The notes below the pieces were generated by a model. It was not told where the DNA came from and ran no database searches. It saw only the letters and a program-made list of their open reading frames with translations. The translations under genes were made by a program, and so were the position numbers. 64,000 nucleotides of DNA from an uncultured Bacteroides sp. (GTDB lineage: Bacteria > Bacteroidota > Bacteroidia > Bacteroidales > Bacteroidaceae), in assembly GCF_963675905.1 (NCBI RefSeq), contig NZ_OY780936.1:3047946-3111945 (forward strand), in the 5' to 3' direction. This document shows, one piece after another, positions 39,201 through 46,914 of the stretch. How positions within the stretch are numbered: position 1 is the stretch's first letter; every line of letters begins with the position of its first letter.

Positions 39201-39300
39201 AACGAACATACGAGTAAACTGGTGAGGATTGCTGAGCTGCAACAACTATCGGAAAGCCGCAAACAAATTGAAATACAAGCAGGGTTCTTCTTATTCTCAT
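36292..39300 (-). CDS. Large periplasmic tetratricopeptide-repeat protein
   Basis: About 1002 residues: a signal peptide (RRTLLVFQFVCGFPIVVAAQ) followed by TPR-like helix pairs almost to the end. Examples are DFSKAITYFDRSLEIG, NFSQAGKDFQNYLQL, NYSSALNWFQKYVAQ and NYDQAIQAYKKVITDYPGS. Such scaffolds bind partner proteins, and the partner here is plausibly the barrel encoded 3 bases downstream. The in-frame ATG at 39333 is rejected because the promoter -7 box lies between it and 39300. Confidence 0.88.
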   Translation of the reverse strand: MRIRRTLLVFQFVCGFPIVVAAQQSSPVYSYVRSFENGKELFQQKNYSSARQVLKTFVQQKESADLIQEAEYMIVCTSYELNETDRIAQLRNYLNRYPDSHYANRINSLIASAYYFDRDYEAAVELFNKCNPEELSKEECQDVTFRMAMANMQKGDLVQAATWFRTLQYTGTKYSFDCAYYLAYIDYTKKEYDTALKGFLSLKGDLVYGELVPAFIGEIYLKLGKYEDAAKEVQQCIDRYPQGKQVTQLQRILGEACYYSAQYSKAIDAFNKYLASTDTPSREALYLLGLSYYETNVYSQAAETLGKVVSDKDALTQNAYLHLGFSYLQLSEKSKARMAFEQASASDFDLKVKELAFYNYALSIHETSYSAFGESVKVFERFLNEFPSSVYAEKVSDYLVEVYMGSKSYAAALKSIEKISRPSVRIMEAKQNILFQLGTESFANADFSKAITYFDRSLEIGQYNSQTKANAYYWRGEAYYRQENFSQAGKDFQNYLQLTQAKGTEMYPLAHYNMGYVYFKQKNYSSALNWFQKYVAQNNSADQKTVSADAYNRIGDCYFYNREFTTARKNYAKAVLTDQSAGDYALYQDAFVAGLQKNYAEKVLLLDQLMQKYPSSQYLDNALYERGRAYVMQGNNQQAIASFKELLDRFPSSEMSKVGASEIGLLYYQNDNYDQAIQAYKKVITDYPGSDEARMAMRDLKSIYVDLNKVGEFATFTQSVSGMGTFDVTEQDSLTYQAAEKVYMKGNVENAKNSFISYLQSFPAGAFSPNAHYYLSAIYADQKNAALALEHSGKVLEYPDNEFTEEAMVINTSLLMNEKKYQEALPVYKRLKEKASTVENLSLAQTGILRSSYFAGESKDAINAATELLSNKKLTPELVNEATYYRAKAYSSLNEDKAAIKDLQTLAKDTRTLYGAEAKYLLAQLYFNMGQTALAEKEALNYVDQSTPHIYWLARSFVLLSDVYDSMGKKLDAKQYLLSLQQNYTEKDDIQEMINSRLAKLK

Positions 39301-39314
39301 AACAATAGTTTTTA

Positions 39315-39344
39315 CAAAAATACAACCTTCCATTAAGTAAGCAA
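39315..39344 (-). promoter_or_regulatory. Promoter of the TPR-barrel operon
   Basis: On the minus strand TTG (39344-39342), 19 bases, then TATTTTTG (39322-39315). The box ends 15 bases before the chosen ATG, giving a very short leader. Confidence 0.5.
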
Positions 39345-39559
39345 TAGGAATGATGGTAAAAAAGCTAAAAAAAAGGTATACAGACGCTTAACAAAAACAG
39401 GTAGATTTATATCCTATCGCTTTTAACTTCTATTAAATCCGGAAAGATAAACAATATTATCAACTCTTTGTCTTTCTGAATGTTATATATATTATACCAG
39501 GAAACTTAGCTGAAAATTCTTTCTCCAATACACATTAACATACGAAATAACCTTTTAAC

Positions 39560-40594
39560 ATGGAAACAACTGATTTAGGCAAATGGCATAAACTTTCGGC
39601 TTATCAGGAAAAAGTTGATGGGAATAGCGTTCGCTGCCATATCTGTCCCCATAACTGCATAATTAGTGAAGGGAAAGTGGGAATTTGCAAAACAAGAGTG
39701 AACAAGGAAGGTATTTTATACTCCATTGCCTACGGTAATCCCTGCTCTATAGGTATTGACCCTATTGAAAAGAAACCCTTGTTTCACTTTCACCCGGGAA
39801 AAAGAATCTTCTCACTTGCAACAGCCGGATGCAACTTCCGCTGTCTCAATTGCCAAAACTGGGAAATCTCACAATCTTCTCCGCTCGATTTAAACCATTA
39901 TGACTTGATGCCGGAGGATGTAGTAAAACGTGCCATAGCTCACGGCACAAATTTAATTGCCTTTACTTATACAGAACCAACAGTCTTTTACGAATATGTA
40001 TACGATACTGCTCAAATAGCACATGAAGAGGGATTAAAAACAGTTTTTATCTCTAACGGCTTCATCAATCAGCAACCACTAATTGATCTTTGTCCATTTC
40101 TTGATGCAGCAAATATTGACCTGAAATGTTTCGATGATGATATTTATCGGAAACTGGATGGAGGAAGGCTCCAACCGGTACTAGACACCCTAAAAACACT
40201 GAAAGAAAAAAAAGTCTGGCTGGAAATTACCAATCTTCTTGTGCCTACTTTCACAGACAACAACAAGATGATTGAAGAAATGTGTAAATGGTTGGTCGAT
40301 AATGGTTTTTCTGACACACCACTTCATTTCAGCCGATTCTTTCCCAATTACAAATTAATGGACTTACCGCCAACACCAGAAAAGTCACTTATCCAGGCTA
40401 AAGAAATTGCAGAAAAAGCAGGAATACAGTATGTATATATCGGAAATATCCCAAGTGTTCACGAAGAAAACACCTATTGTCCGCAATGCAAGCGTATGAT
40501 ACTGGAACGAATCAGTTATACAATAATAAAAAACAATATTGATAATGGGAAATGCGAGTTCTGCAAAACACCCATTGCCGGAATGTGGAAATAA
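39560..40594 (+). CDS. amrS: AmmeMemoRadiSam system radical SAM enzyme
   Basis: 344 residues. The radical-SAM cluster motif is CNFRCLNC (CX3CX2C) near residue 94. It is preceded by an N-terminal cysteine motif CHICPHNC and KVGICKTR, and followed by a C-terminal zinc-ribbon-like CPQCKRM...CEFCKTP. This arrangement is characteristic of the AmrS family, related to pyruvate formate-lyase activases. The reaction is unknown. It faces the fused Memo-AMMECR1 gene 132 bases away; the three domains together define the AmmeMemoRadiSam set. Confidence 0.92.
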   Translation: METTDLGKWHKLSAYQEKVDGNSVRCHICPHNCIISEGKVGICKTRVNKEGILYSIAYGNPCSIGIDPIEKKPLFHFHPGKRIFSLATAGCNFRCLNCQNWEISQSSPLDLNHYDLMPEDVVKRAIAHGTNLIAFTYTEPTVFYEYVYDTAQIAHEEGLKTVFISNGFINQQPLIDLCPFLDAANIDLKCFDDDIYRKLDGGRLQPVLDTLKTLKEKKVWLEITNLLVPTFTDNNKMIEEMCKWLVDNGFSDTPLHFSRFFPNYKLMDLPPTPEKSLIQAKEIAEKAGIQYVYIGNIPSVHEENTYCPQCKRMILERISYTIIKNNIDNGKCEFCKTPIAGMWK

Positions 40595-40599
40595 AAAGA

Positions 40600-40637
40600 A
40601 AAATGGGGTTATCCAATAGCAGGAATAACCCCATTTT
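40600..40637. terminator. Terminator shared by amrS and the amrB-amrA gene
   Basis: A 13-bp stem AAAATGGGGTTAT/ATAACCCCATTTT with a 12-base loop sits between the two convergent genes. A T-rich run follows in the plus direction. Confidence 0.8.
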
Positions 40638-40726
40638 ATCTGTATTCTTCTAGTCTACACCTTAAATAGTTCTCAATAATCAATTCTCAGAAACCTGATA
40701 TAACTTTTTGGCAGTCTCTTTCTTGT

Positions 40727-42181
40727 TTAATTAGAATTATCCTTTTCACTAAATATTGTTGCAGTGAAAATATAAATATCTGCATCCTTCCATCCGTTCC
40801 AACCAATACCGGCTTTATCACGGGCACAATGACCCAGGAAAGTCTCTTTATCCCAACCTGTTTCAGTAGCTACCTGTGGAAGAAAAACCCCACTGCAATA
40901 TCCTTGTGATATATAAATGCCATGTACACCCATTTGTATTTCAGATATATCCTGAATCTTCTTCATAGGCGACAATACAGAAATTTCGATCTCAACATCA
41001 TCCAACTCATCTTCAGTAAGCGGAGAAAAACGGGAATCATTTATTGCTGCCCATATTGCCTTATCATGCACAACTTTCAGCAATGGTTTATCGCCTACCA
41101 TTTGTCCGATACATCCACGCAAAGAACCATCCTTTTTATGAAGAGAAACAAAAGCTCCGCACTTAGTTTTGAGAGCAGGAGAACAGTTATTAATATCCAA
41201 AGCAGGTTTCTCTGAATCCCAGAATAAATTTTCTATAGCCCGCCTCGCCTCTTTCAGCAACTGTTGCTTTTCATCGCCAGAAAGAAAAAACTCTTCCTTT
41301 TTTGACTCCTCTTTTTCAGTCAGGGCAATAGCCCAGTAACCAACCACCCTATCGTGTTCACCATAAAGTTCGGCATCACCCGAGTTACTATATTTCACCC
41401 CTTTATAATGAAACGATTCGTTACCTTCCGTCATATAAAGCAATGTCAGCACAGAGGTCCAGCCACAAAGACTGGTTGCCAAACGAGGTATATGCTTACC
41501 CGCATTCTCAGACAATACAGTCATCAAATGTTTCGGGTCATTACACAGAATTGCCTTTTCGGTATCGAGGTCTACAGACTTTGCATTATCATAATCCGGA
41601 TAATGAGAAAAATCAGAGCTGATTACAAATAAATTATCTTTAGTAAGATAAGGTTTCAAGACCGATGCAATATGCCTGCAAGTCTTATGATCTGCCGTTC
41701 CCAAAACAATAGGCACAATTTTATACTTTCCATTCAATACATAGTGAAGAAAAGGAAGTTGTACCTCAATGCTATGTTCATTTAAATGAGGCAACGGATC
41801 GTCAGTAAAAAGTTCGGGATTACACTTTACAAGCATCTTTCCAAATACAGTATCTACATCTTCTTTCCCATAAGGCATCAGAAAGTCACCATCGCAAAAG
41901 ATTGACGCACCTTCAAAGTGAACCTGATGCGACGAAGCGATAAGGAAAACACGTTTATAATCAACGTCCTTATCAATCTGATTAAAGGCAGAGGCAGCAA
42001 TTGTTCCGGAAAAAACATATCCGGCATGAGGAGTAATAATAGCACGAACATGCTCATACACTTTAGGAGCAGCCGCTGCAAAATGCTTAGAAAGTTCTTT
42101 CTGCAATGAATCAGGATTTGCCGGATAGAATTGTCCGGCTACTGCTGGATGCCGATCGGAAGTTGGATGCTTGTCACTCAT
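40727..42181 (-). CDS. Fused Memo-like (AmrB) and AMMECR1-like (AmrA) protein
   Basis: 484 residues. Residues ~1-285 form a Memo domain with the conserved histidines in ITPHAGYVFSG, NEHSIEVQL and SSDFSHYPDYDNA and a cysteine in LCGWTSV. Residues ~300-484 form an AMMECR1 domain carrying the hallmark LRGCIG in KDGSLRGCIGQMV. Memo folds resemble aromatic-ring-opening dioxygenases and AMMECR1 is the human Alport-related protein; the bacterial function is unsettled. The fusion and the convergent amrS argue that the three activities act in one pathway. Confidence 0.92.
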   Translation of the reverse strand: MSDKHPTSDRHPAVAGQFYPANPDSLQKELSKHFAAAAPKVYEHVRAIITPHAGYVFSGTIAASAFNQIDKDVDYKRVFLIASSHQVHFEGASIFCDGDFLMPYGKEDVDTVFGKMLVKCNPELFTDDPLPHLNEHSIEVQLPFLHYVLNGKYKIVPIVLGTADHKTCRHIASVLKPYLTKDNLFVISSDFSHYPDYDNAKSVDLDTEKAILCNDPKHLMTVLSENAGKHIPRLATSLCGWTSVLTLLYMTEGNESFHYKGVKYSNSGDAELYGEHDRVVGYWAIALTEKEESKKEEFFLSGDEKQQLLKEARRAIENLFWDSEKPALDINNCSPALKTKCGAFVSLHKKDGSLRGCIGQMVGDKPLLKVVHDKAIWAAINDSRFSPLTEDELDDVEIEISVLSPMKKIQDISEIQMGVHGIYISQGYCSGVFLPQVATETGWDKETFLGHCARDKAGIGWNGWKDADIYIFTATIFSEKDNSN

Positions 42182-42304
42182 AATCTATAGAATTAAATGC
42201 TCAAATTAAAAGACATTTACCTATATACATTAACAAATAAACCTCCGGTAAGTTTTAGAAACCTTTTACAATAAGAAGTCAGATTCGGTGGAATTATTTC
42301 TCGG

Positions 42305-42835
42305 CTACTTTATATCAGTATAGGATGATCTGAACCTCACAAACCCTTTCCTTACGGAATCCAGGCCAAACTCTTCTGAATTGATTTTATCTAAAGGAAG
42401 AAAAAAAGAATCGGCTACGTCATCCTTTGCATCAAAGGAAGAGCTATCCTTTACCTCACAAAGAAAAAACATATCCAGTGTATGTACCGGGAAACCGGAA
42501 TAAATATAAATATTGGGAAGAGTAAACAAGTAAGTTGCTTTATCTACCTTCAGATTAGTCTCTTCCAGTACTTCCCTTGTTACACCCTCTTCAGCAGTTT
42601 CGTGCATATCAATAAACCCTCCGGGTAAATCAAGTGTACCTTTCTTTGGTTCCTTTGCCCGGCGACATACCAACAACTCATTCTTTTCATTCAGGATAAA
42701 AGCAACAGTGGCAGAAGATGGATTGAAATAGTAGACAAAACCACACTGACGGCAAACCTTGGACTTCTCATTGTTCTCTTCAAAGTGGGAAGAACCGCAT
42801 TTAGGACAAAAGCCAAACTGAGATAATGGATGCAT
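42305..42835 (-). CDS. Nudix hydrolase with N-terminal zinc ribbon
   Basis: 176 residues. A zinc-ribbon-like FCPKCGSSHFEE...CRQCGF opens the protein, followed by a Nudix domain with the box beginning GGFIDMHETAEEGV and continuing TREVLEETNL. The layout resembles NADH pyrophosphatase-type NudC relatives, although it is shorter. It should hydrolyse a nucleoside diphosphate linked to another moiety. A GTG at 42871 would extend it, but that lies within the tRNA-Asn terminator hairpin, so the ATG at 42835 is preferred. Confidence 0.88.
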   Translation of the reverse strand: MHPLSQFGFCPKCGSSHFEENNEKSKVCRQCGFVYYFNPSSATVAFILNEKNELLVCRRAKEPKKGTLDLPGGFIDMHETAEEGVTREVLEETNLKVDKATYLFTLPNIYIYSGFPVHTLDMFFLCEVKDSSSFDAKDDVADSFFLPLDKINSEEFGLDSVRKGFVRFRSSYTDIK

Positions 42836-42862
42836 AGGGATAGATTTAGTTATAAAAACAAA

Positions 42863-42889
42863 AAAGCCCACATTAAAAATGCAGGCTTT
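42863..42889 (-). terminator. Terminator of the tRNA-Asn pair
   Basis: On the minus strand AAAGCC...GGCTTT with an inner CAT/ATG pairing runs into TTTTGTTTTT, 3 bases after the tRNA 3' end. Confidence 0.8.
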
Positions 42890-42892
42890 GTG

Positions 42893-42966
42893 CTCTTCGA
42901 GTAGGACTTGAACCTACGACCCTCTGATTAACAGTCAGATGCTCTAACCAACTGAGCTATCGAAGA
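42893..42966 (-). tRNA. tRNA-Asn (anticodon GTT), copy 2
   Basis: 74 bases on the minus strand: acceptor TCTTCGA/TCGAAGA, D stem and loop AGCTCAGTTGGTTAGAGC, anticodon stem TCTGA/TCAGA with loop CTGTTAA (GTT), and T arm GTAGG-TTCAAGT-CCTAC. Discriminator G; CCA not encoded. Identical to the upstream copy. Confidence 0.97.
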
Positions 42967-42989
42967 ATTTGCATTCCGAAATTAAGTGG

Positions 42990-43063
42990 CTCTTCGAGTA
43001 GGACTTGAACCTACGACCCTCTGATTAACAGTCAGATGCTCTAACCAACTGAGCTATCGAAGA
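42990..43063 (-). tRNA. tRNA-Asn (anticodon GTT), copy 1
   Basis: 74 bases, identical over its whole length to the second copy, with 23 bases between the two. This is the first tRNA of the transcript started at the promoter at 43089-43119. Confidence 0.97.
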
Positions 43064-43088
43064 ATGTTTCTTTTTCTAAAATGCGATG

Positions 43089-43119
43089 CAAAAGTAATAG
43101 GAATTATTGAAATATGCAA
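43089..43119 (-). promoter_or_regulatory. Promoter of the tandem tRNA-Asn genes
   Basis: On the minus strand TTG (43119-43117), 20 bases, then TACTTTTG (43096-43089). On the opposite strand TATCTTTG at 43120-43127 is the likely -7 box of the PfkB gene, so two divergent promoters are packed within 40 bases. Confidence 0.6.
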
Positions 43120-43143
43120 TATCTTTGCAGAAAAAAATTTCAA

Positions 43144-44130
43144 ATGGATAAAATAATTGGTTTAGGCAATGCCCTTGTAGACGTTCTTGCGACATTAAAA
43201 GACGACAGTATACTTCACGAAATGGGATTACCCAAAGGAAGCATGCAATTGATTGATGAGACTAAGCTTCAGCAAATTAACGATAGATTTTCTCAGATGA
43301 AGACCCACCTGGCAACTGGTGGATCGGCCGGAAATGCAATCTTAGGATTGGCAAGTCTTGGTGCCGGAACAGGTTTTATTGGAAAAGTAGGAAATGATAA
43401 ATTTGGCGATTTTTATCGCGAAAATCTTCTAAAAAATAATATTGAAGAGAAATTACTGACCGGAGATATGCCTTCAGGAGTAGCTTCAACTTTTATTTCG
43501 CCTGATGGAGAAAGAACTTTTGGTACTTACCTGGGAGCTGCCGCATCATTGAAAGCAGAAGATCTAACTATTGATCTTTTCAAAGGATATTCTTACCTGT
43601 TTATTGAAGGATATCTGGTACAGGATCATGAAATGATTCTTCATGCTATTAAACTGGCTAAAGAGGCCGGATTACAAATCTGTCTGGACCTTGCCAGCTA
43701 CAATGTGGTAGAGAACGATCTTGAGTTCTTCACTTTATTAATCGATAAATATGTAGATATCGTATTTGCCAACGAAGAAGAAGCCAAATCTTTCACCGGT
43801 AAAGAACCTGAAGAAGCTTTAGATATCATTGCTAAAAAATGTAGCATCGCAATTGTAAAAATCGGGGCAAAAGGATCGTATATAAAGAAAGGAACCGAGG
43901 AAGTTCACGCAAAAGCTATCCAGGTAAATAATGTAGTAGACACAACAGGTGCAGGAGATTTCTTTGCTGCCGGATTCCTTTACGGACTTACCTGCGGATA
44001 TGGACTTGAAAAGTGCGCCAACATTGGCTCTGTTTTATCTGGAAACGTTATTCAGGTAGTAGGAACAAATCTTCCAAAACAACAATGGGATGAAATAAAG
44101 TTAAATATTAACACAATTATTTCGCAGTAA
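43144..44130 (+). CDS. PfkB-family sugar/nucleoside kinase (adenosine-kinase-like)
   Basis: 328 residues. Motifs are the N-terminal GLGNALVDVLA, the glycine pair in LATGGSAGNAILGLASLG and the ATP/catalytic motif TTGAGDFFAAGFLYG with the catalytic aspartate. Family members phosphorylate ribose, fructose or adenosine; this form resembles the adenosine kinase branch, but I would not fix the substrate. The ATG at 43144 is chosen over 43114, because the latter precedes the -7 box. It is followed after 43 bases by the S41 peptidase gene. Confidence 0.88.
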   Translation: MDKIIGLGNALVDVLATLKDDSILHEMGLPKGSMQLIDETKLQQINDRFSQMKTHLATGGSAGNAILGLASLGAGTGFIGKVGNDKFGDFYRENLLKNNIEEKLLTGDMPSGVASTFISPDGERTFGTYLGAAASLKAEDLTIDLFKGYSYLFIEGYLVQDHEMILHAIKLAKEAGLQICLDLASYNVVENDLEFFTLLIDKYVDIVFANEEEAKSFTGKEPEEALDIIAKKCSIAIVKIGAKGSYIKKGTEEVHAKAIQVNNVVDTTGAGDFFAAGFLYGLTCGYGLEKCANIGSVLSGNVIQVVGTNLPKQQWDEIKLNINTIISQ

Positions 44131-44173
44131 TGAGTTAATCATTTACTTTTATCCAGAATTCAAAAACAGCAGT

Positions 44174-45871
44174 ATGAAAAATTTCCTTCTTAAAAAGATC
44201 GCCATCCTGGCCGGAATCGTTGTGCTGGGACTTACATTTTCAAGCTTTAAAGATGATGATAAGAATTTTCAGGTAACTAAAAACCTGGATGTATTCAATT
44301 CTATTTTTAAGGAGTTGGACATGTTTTATGTAGATACTATCAAACCGGGCAAAAGTATTCGTACCGGAATTGATGCCATGCTTGAAGCATTAGACCCCTA
44401 CACGGAATATTACGCAGAAGAGGATATGGGTGATCTTAATCTGATGATTAAAGGAAGTTACGGCGGTATAGGTTCAGTTATCTCTTACTATAAAGGAAGA
44501 GTAGTTATTGATGAGCCTTATGAAAACATGCCTGCTGCTAAATTGGGACTGAAACCAGGAGATGTTCTTCTTGAGATTGACGGAAAAGATTTGAAAGGTA
44601 AATCTGTAGCTCAGGTCAGTGAGTTATTAAAAGGACAGATTGGTACTACTTTTATTCTTAAAGTAGAGCGCCAAGGGGTAAAGAAACCATTGGAATTTAA
44701 GCTGACTCGTGAGTCAATCCAGATTCCTGCAGTGCCATATTATAACGTTGAAGCAAATAATACAGGATATATTCAGTTAAGCTCTTTCACCGGAAAGCCT
44801 GCAAAAGAATTTAAAGATGCTTTTCTTGCTTTGAAAAAGAGAGGTATTACTTCACTGATTATCGACCTTCGTAACAATGGCGGTGGATTATTGGATGAAG
44901 CTGTTGAAATAGCTAATATGTTCCTTCCTAAAGGGAAAGAGATTGTATATACCCGTGGAAAAATGAAGCAATGGGATAGAAGTTATAAAACTTCCCACGA
45001 TCCTATTGATCCAAACATCCCTATTACTGTTTTAGTAAATAACGGATCGGCTTCGGCATCCGAAATTCTGGCCGGCGCATTCCAGGATCTGGACCGTGCT
45101 GTAATAATCGGAACAAGAACATTTGGAAAGGGACTGGTACAAACCACAAGAAATCTGCCTTACGGCGGCAACCTTAAACTTACTACAGCAAAATATTATA
45201 TTCCTAGCGGACGTTGCGTTCAGGCAATCGATTACAAGCATCGCAATGAAGACGGTAGCGTAGGTCGCGTTCCCGACAGCCTTACCACTGTTTTCCATAC
45301 AGCTGCAGGCAGAGAAGTTCGTGACGGCGGAGGTATTACTCCTGATATGGAAATTAAAGCTGAAAAAACTCCAAATATTCTTTATTATCTAATAATAGAC
45401 AAAAAGATTTTTGAATATGCCAACGACTATTGCGTAAAGCACCCAACCATTCCTTCAGCACAAGAGTTTGCATTAACAGACGATGATTATAAAGCTTTCA
45501 AGGAAATGGTAAGCAAATCAGATTTTAAATACGATCGTCAAAGCGACAAGGTTCTTAAAAACCTGAAAGAGGTTGCCGAATTCGAAGGATACATGGACGA
45601 TGCATCGGAAGAGTTCAAAGCCTTGGAAAAGAAGTTAAGTCATAATCTTGACCGCGACCTGGATCATTTTTCAAAAAACATCAAATCGCTTATTTCAGCA
45701 GAGATTGTTAAGCGCTACTATTATCAGAAAGGCGCTATTACTCAGCAACTAAAGAATGACGATGAGCTGGTAAAAGCTATTGATTTACTTAATAATCCAG
45801 AAAAATATAACGGTTTATTGAGTCCTTCAAAAGGAAAACAAGAACAAAAAACTACGGCCGAAGTAAAATAA
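44174..45871 (+). CDS. S41-family C-terminal processing peptidase
   Basis: 565 residues: an N-terminal signal or anchor (IAILAGIVVLGLTFSSF), a PDZ domain at about 85-170 (SYGGIGSVISYYKGRVVIDE), and the S41 catalytic core with SLIIDLRNNGGG, the serine in NNGSASASEILAG and the lysine in GTRTFGKGLVQT. It should cleave proteins near their C-termini in the periplasm, as Prc/CtpA proteins do. It has a ~150-residue C-terminal helical extension. It is probably co-transcribed with the PfkB gene. Downstream lies the repeat-rich gap. Confidence 0.93.
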   Translation: MKNFLLKKIAILAGIVVLGLTFSSFKDDDKNFQVTKNLDVFNSIFKELDMFYVDTIKPGKSIRTGIDAMLEALDPYTEYYAEEDMGDLNLMIKGSYGGIGSVISYYKGRVVIDEPYENMPAAKLGLKPGDVLLEIDGKDLKGKSVAQVSELLKGQIGTTFILKVERQGVKKPLEFKLTRESIQIPAVPYYNVEANNTGYIQLSSFTGKPAKEFKDAFLALKKRGITSLIIDLRNNGGGLLDEAVEIANMFLPKGKEIVYTRGKMKQWDRSYKTSHDPIDPNIPITVLVNNGSASASEILAGAFQDLDRAVIIGTRTFGKGLVQTTRNLPYGGNLKLTTAKYYIPSGRCVQAIDYKHRNEDGSVGRVPDSLTTVFHTAAGREVRDGGGITPDMEIKAEKTPNILYYLIIDKKIFEYANDYCVKHPTIPSAQEFALTDDDYKAFKEMVSKSDFKYDRQSDKVLKNLKEVAEFEGYMDDASEEFKALEKKLSHNLDRDLDHFSKNIKSLISAEIVKRYYYQKGAITQQLKNDDELVKAIDLLNNPEKYNGLLSPSKGKQEQKTTAEVK

Positions 45872-45932
45872 AGCTCTAGATATATTAAGATTGCATTAAC
45901 CAGAAACTAATCATTTTATAAGGTTAAGTCAA

Positions 45933-45998
45933 TCCAAACATGTACAAGATTGGAATCAAACATGTACAAGATTACCCCCAATCTTGTACATGTTTGTT
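45933..45998. repeat. Three TGTACA units at 22-bp spacing, possible terminator
   Basis: TGTACA occurs at 45941, 45963 and 45985. The first two units are direct repeats of CAAACATGTACAAGATT and the third is their inverted complement. Unit 2 with unit 3 makes a 17-bp stem with a 6-base loop followed by TTTTATA, so it may terminate the S41 transcript. Unit 1 could compete for the same arm. Confidence 0.8.
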
Positions 45999-46152
45999 TT
46001 ATACCCTCCTTTAGAAATTACTAATCTCCCTTTTGGCATTAATAGTTCCCTGAGTAATATACAGCAATTCATATTGCATTTATTTCATTATCGTCAACGA
46101 ATCATTTTACAGCCAAACAAATACATCTGATTATCAATAAGATATATTTTCC

Positions 46153-46291
46153 AGGGTGGAGAGGGTGGAGATAAATTGTTCATTTTTCATTCTGGGAAAT
46201 AAAGATTTGAAAATTCTGCAAATTGCGGAATTTTAGAAATTCATTTTCTGGAAACCAAAAAAACTCTTTTTTACTCCACCCTCTCCACCCC
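46153..46291. repeat. 139-bp hairpin element 1 with tandem 9-mer arms
   Basis: The left arm is AGGGTGGAG twice in tandem (46153-46170). The right arm is the complement, also twice (46274-46291, one mismatch). The 103-base interior can fold on itself through AAAATTCTGC/GCGGAATTTT. It contains no coding frame. It is homologous to the element at 46356-46494. Confidence 0.85.
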
Positions 46292-46355
46292 TTTTGCAGC
46301 TTATTCTGCTAGCCGTTTTTGTAATCAACTGATTACTAGCAATGTATTTTTCAGT

Positions 46356-46494
46356 AGGTGGCAGAGGTGGCAGCAAAATAATACTTTTCCCGATTCTGAA
46401 AAATAAAATTTGAAAATTACACAAATTGCAGCATTTTCAAATTTTTATTTCTGAAAAGCCAATAAGGTCTTTTTTACTGCCACCTCTGCCACCT
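46356..46494. repeat. 139-bp hairpin element 2 with tandem 9-mer arms
   Basis: The left arm is AGGTGGCAG twice in tandem (46356-46373). The right arm is its exact complement twice (46477-46494). The interior is again 103 bases and forms an inner stem with TTTGAAAAT/ATTTTCAAA. Words such as ATTTGAAAATT, CAAATTGC and TCTTTTTTA occur at equivalent places in element 1, so the two share ancestry. Confidence 0.85.
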
Positions 46495-46914
46495 GACGGC
46501 ATATTTGTATCATTATCTCATACATTTTAATGACTTAAGATTGATCTCAATATGTAAATTCAAATACAACATATTTCTTAAGCACTACCATAAACTAAAA
46601 AATAACATTCTAAGTTTAATTACTATAATTCTATTAATTAACAAGCATTAATATAGTGCATTAAACAGCCTAAAACATTGAATAGAAGTACTATACTCTT
46701 TAAAAAGTCAGAACAAACCAGAATAAATTGCAATAAATTTTATTAAAAAAAACAATATAATGATGTATTACAATATATATATATATTTACGAATTGTTTA
46801 ACACATTCTCAAGAATAAGAACAAAAGAAATCTAAATACAATTTAATATAATGGAAACAAATTAAGGGAATTCTGATAATAACTCAGAAAAAATAATCCA
46901 AAAATCAAATTATT
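46495..46914. other. AT-rich region upstream of the C10 protease remnant
   Basis: No gene is visible. It contains a short TA dinucleotide run near 46770-46790 and long A/T stretches. It probably holds the old promoter of the protease gene, but I see no clear TAnnTTTG box. Confidence 0.4.

Noticed and set aside
42836-42871. Longer Nudix protein starting at GTG 42871
   Set aside because: The extra segment falls in the tRNA-Asn terminator hairpin, and the shorter start gives a normal zinc-ribbon N-terminus.
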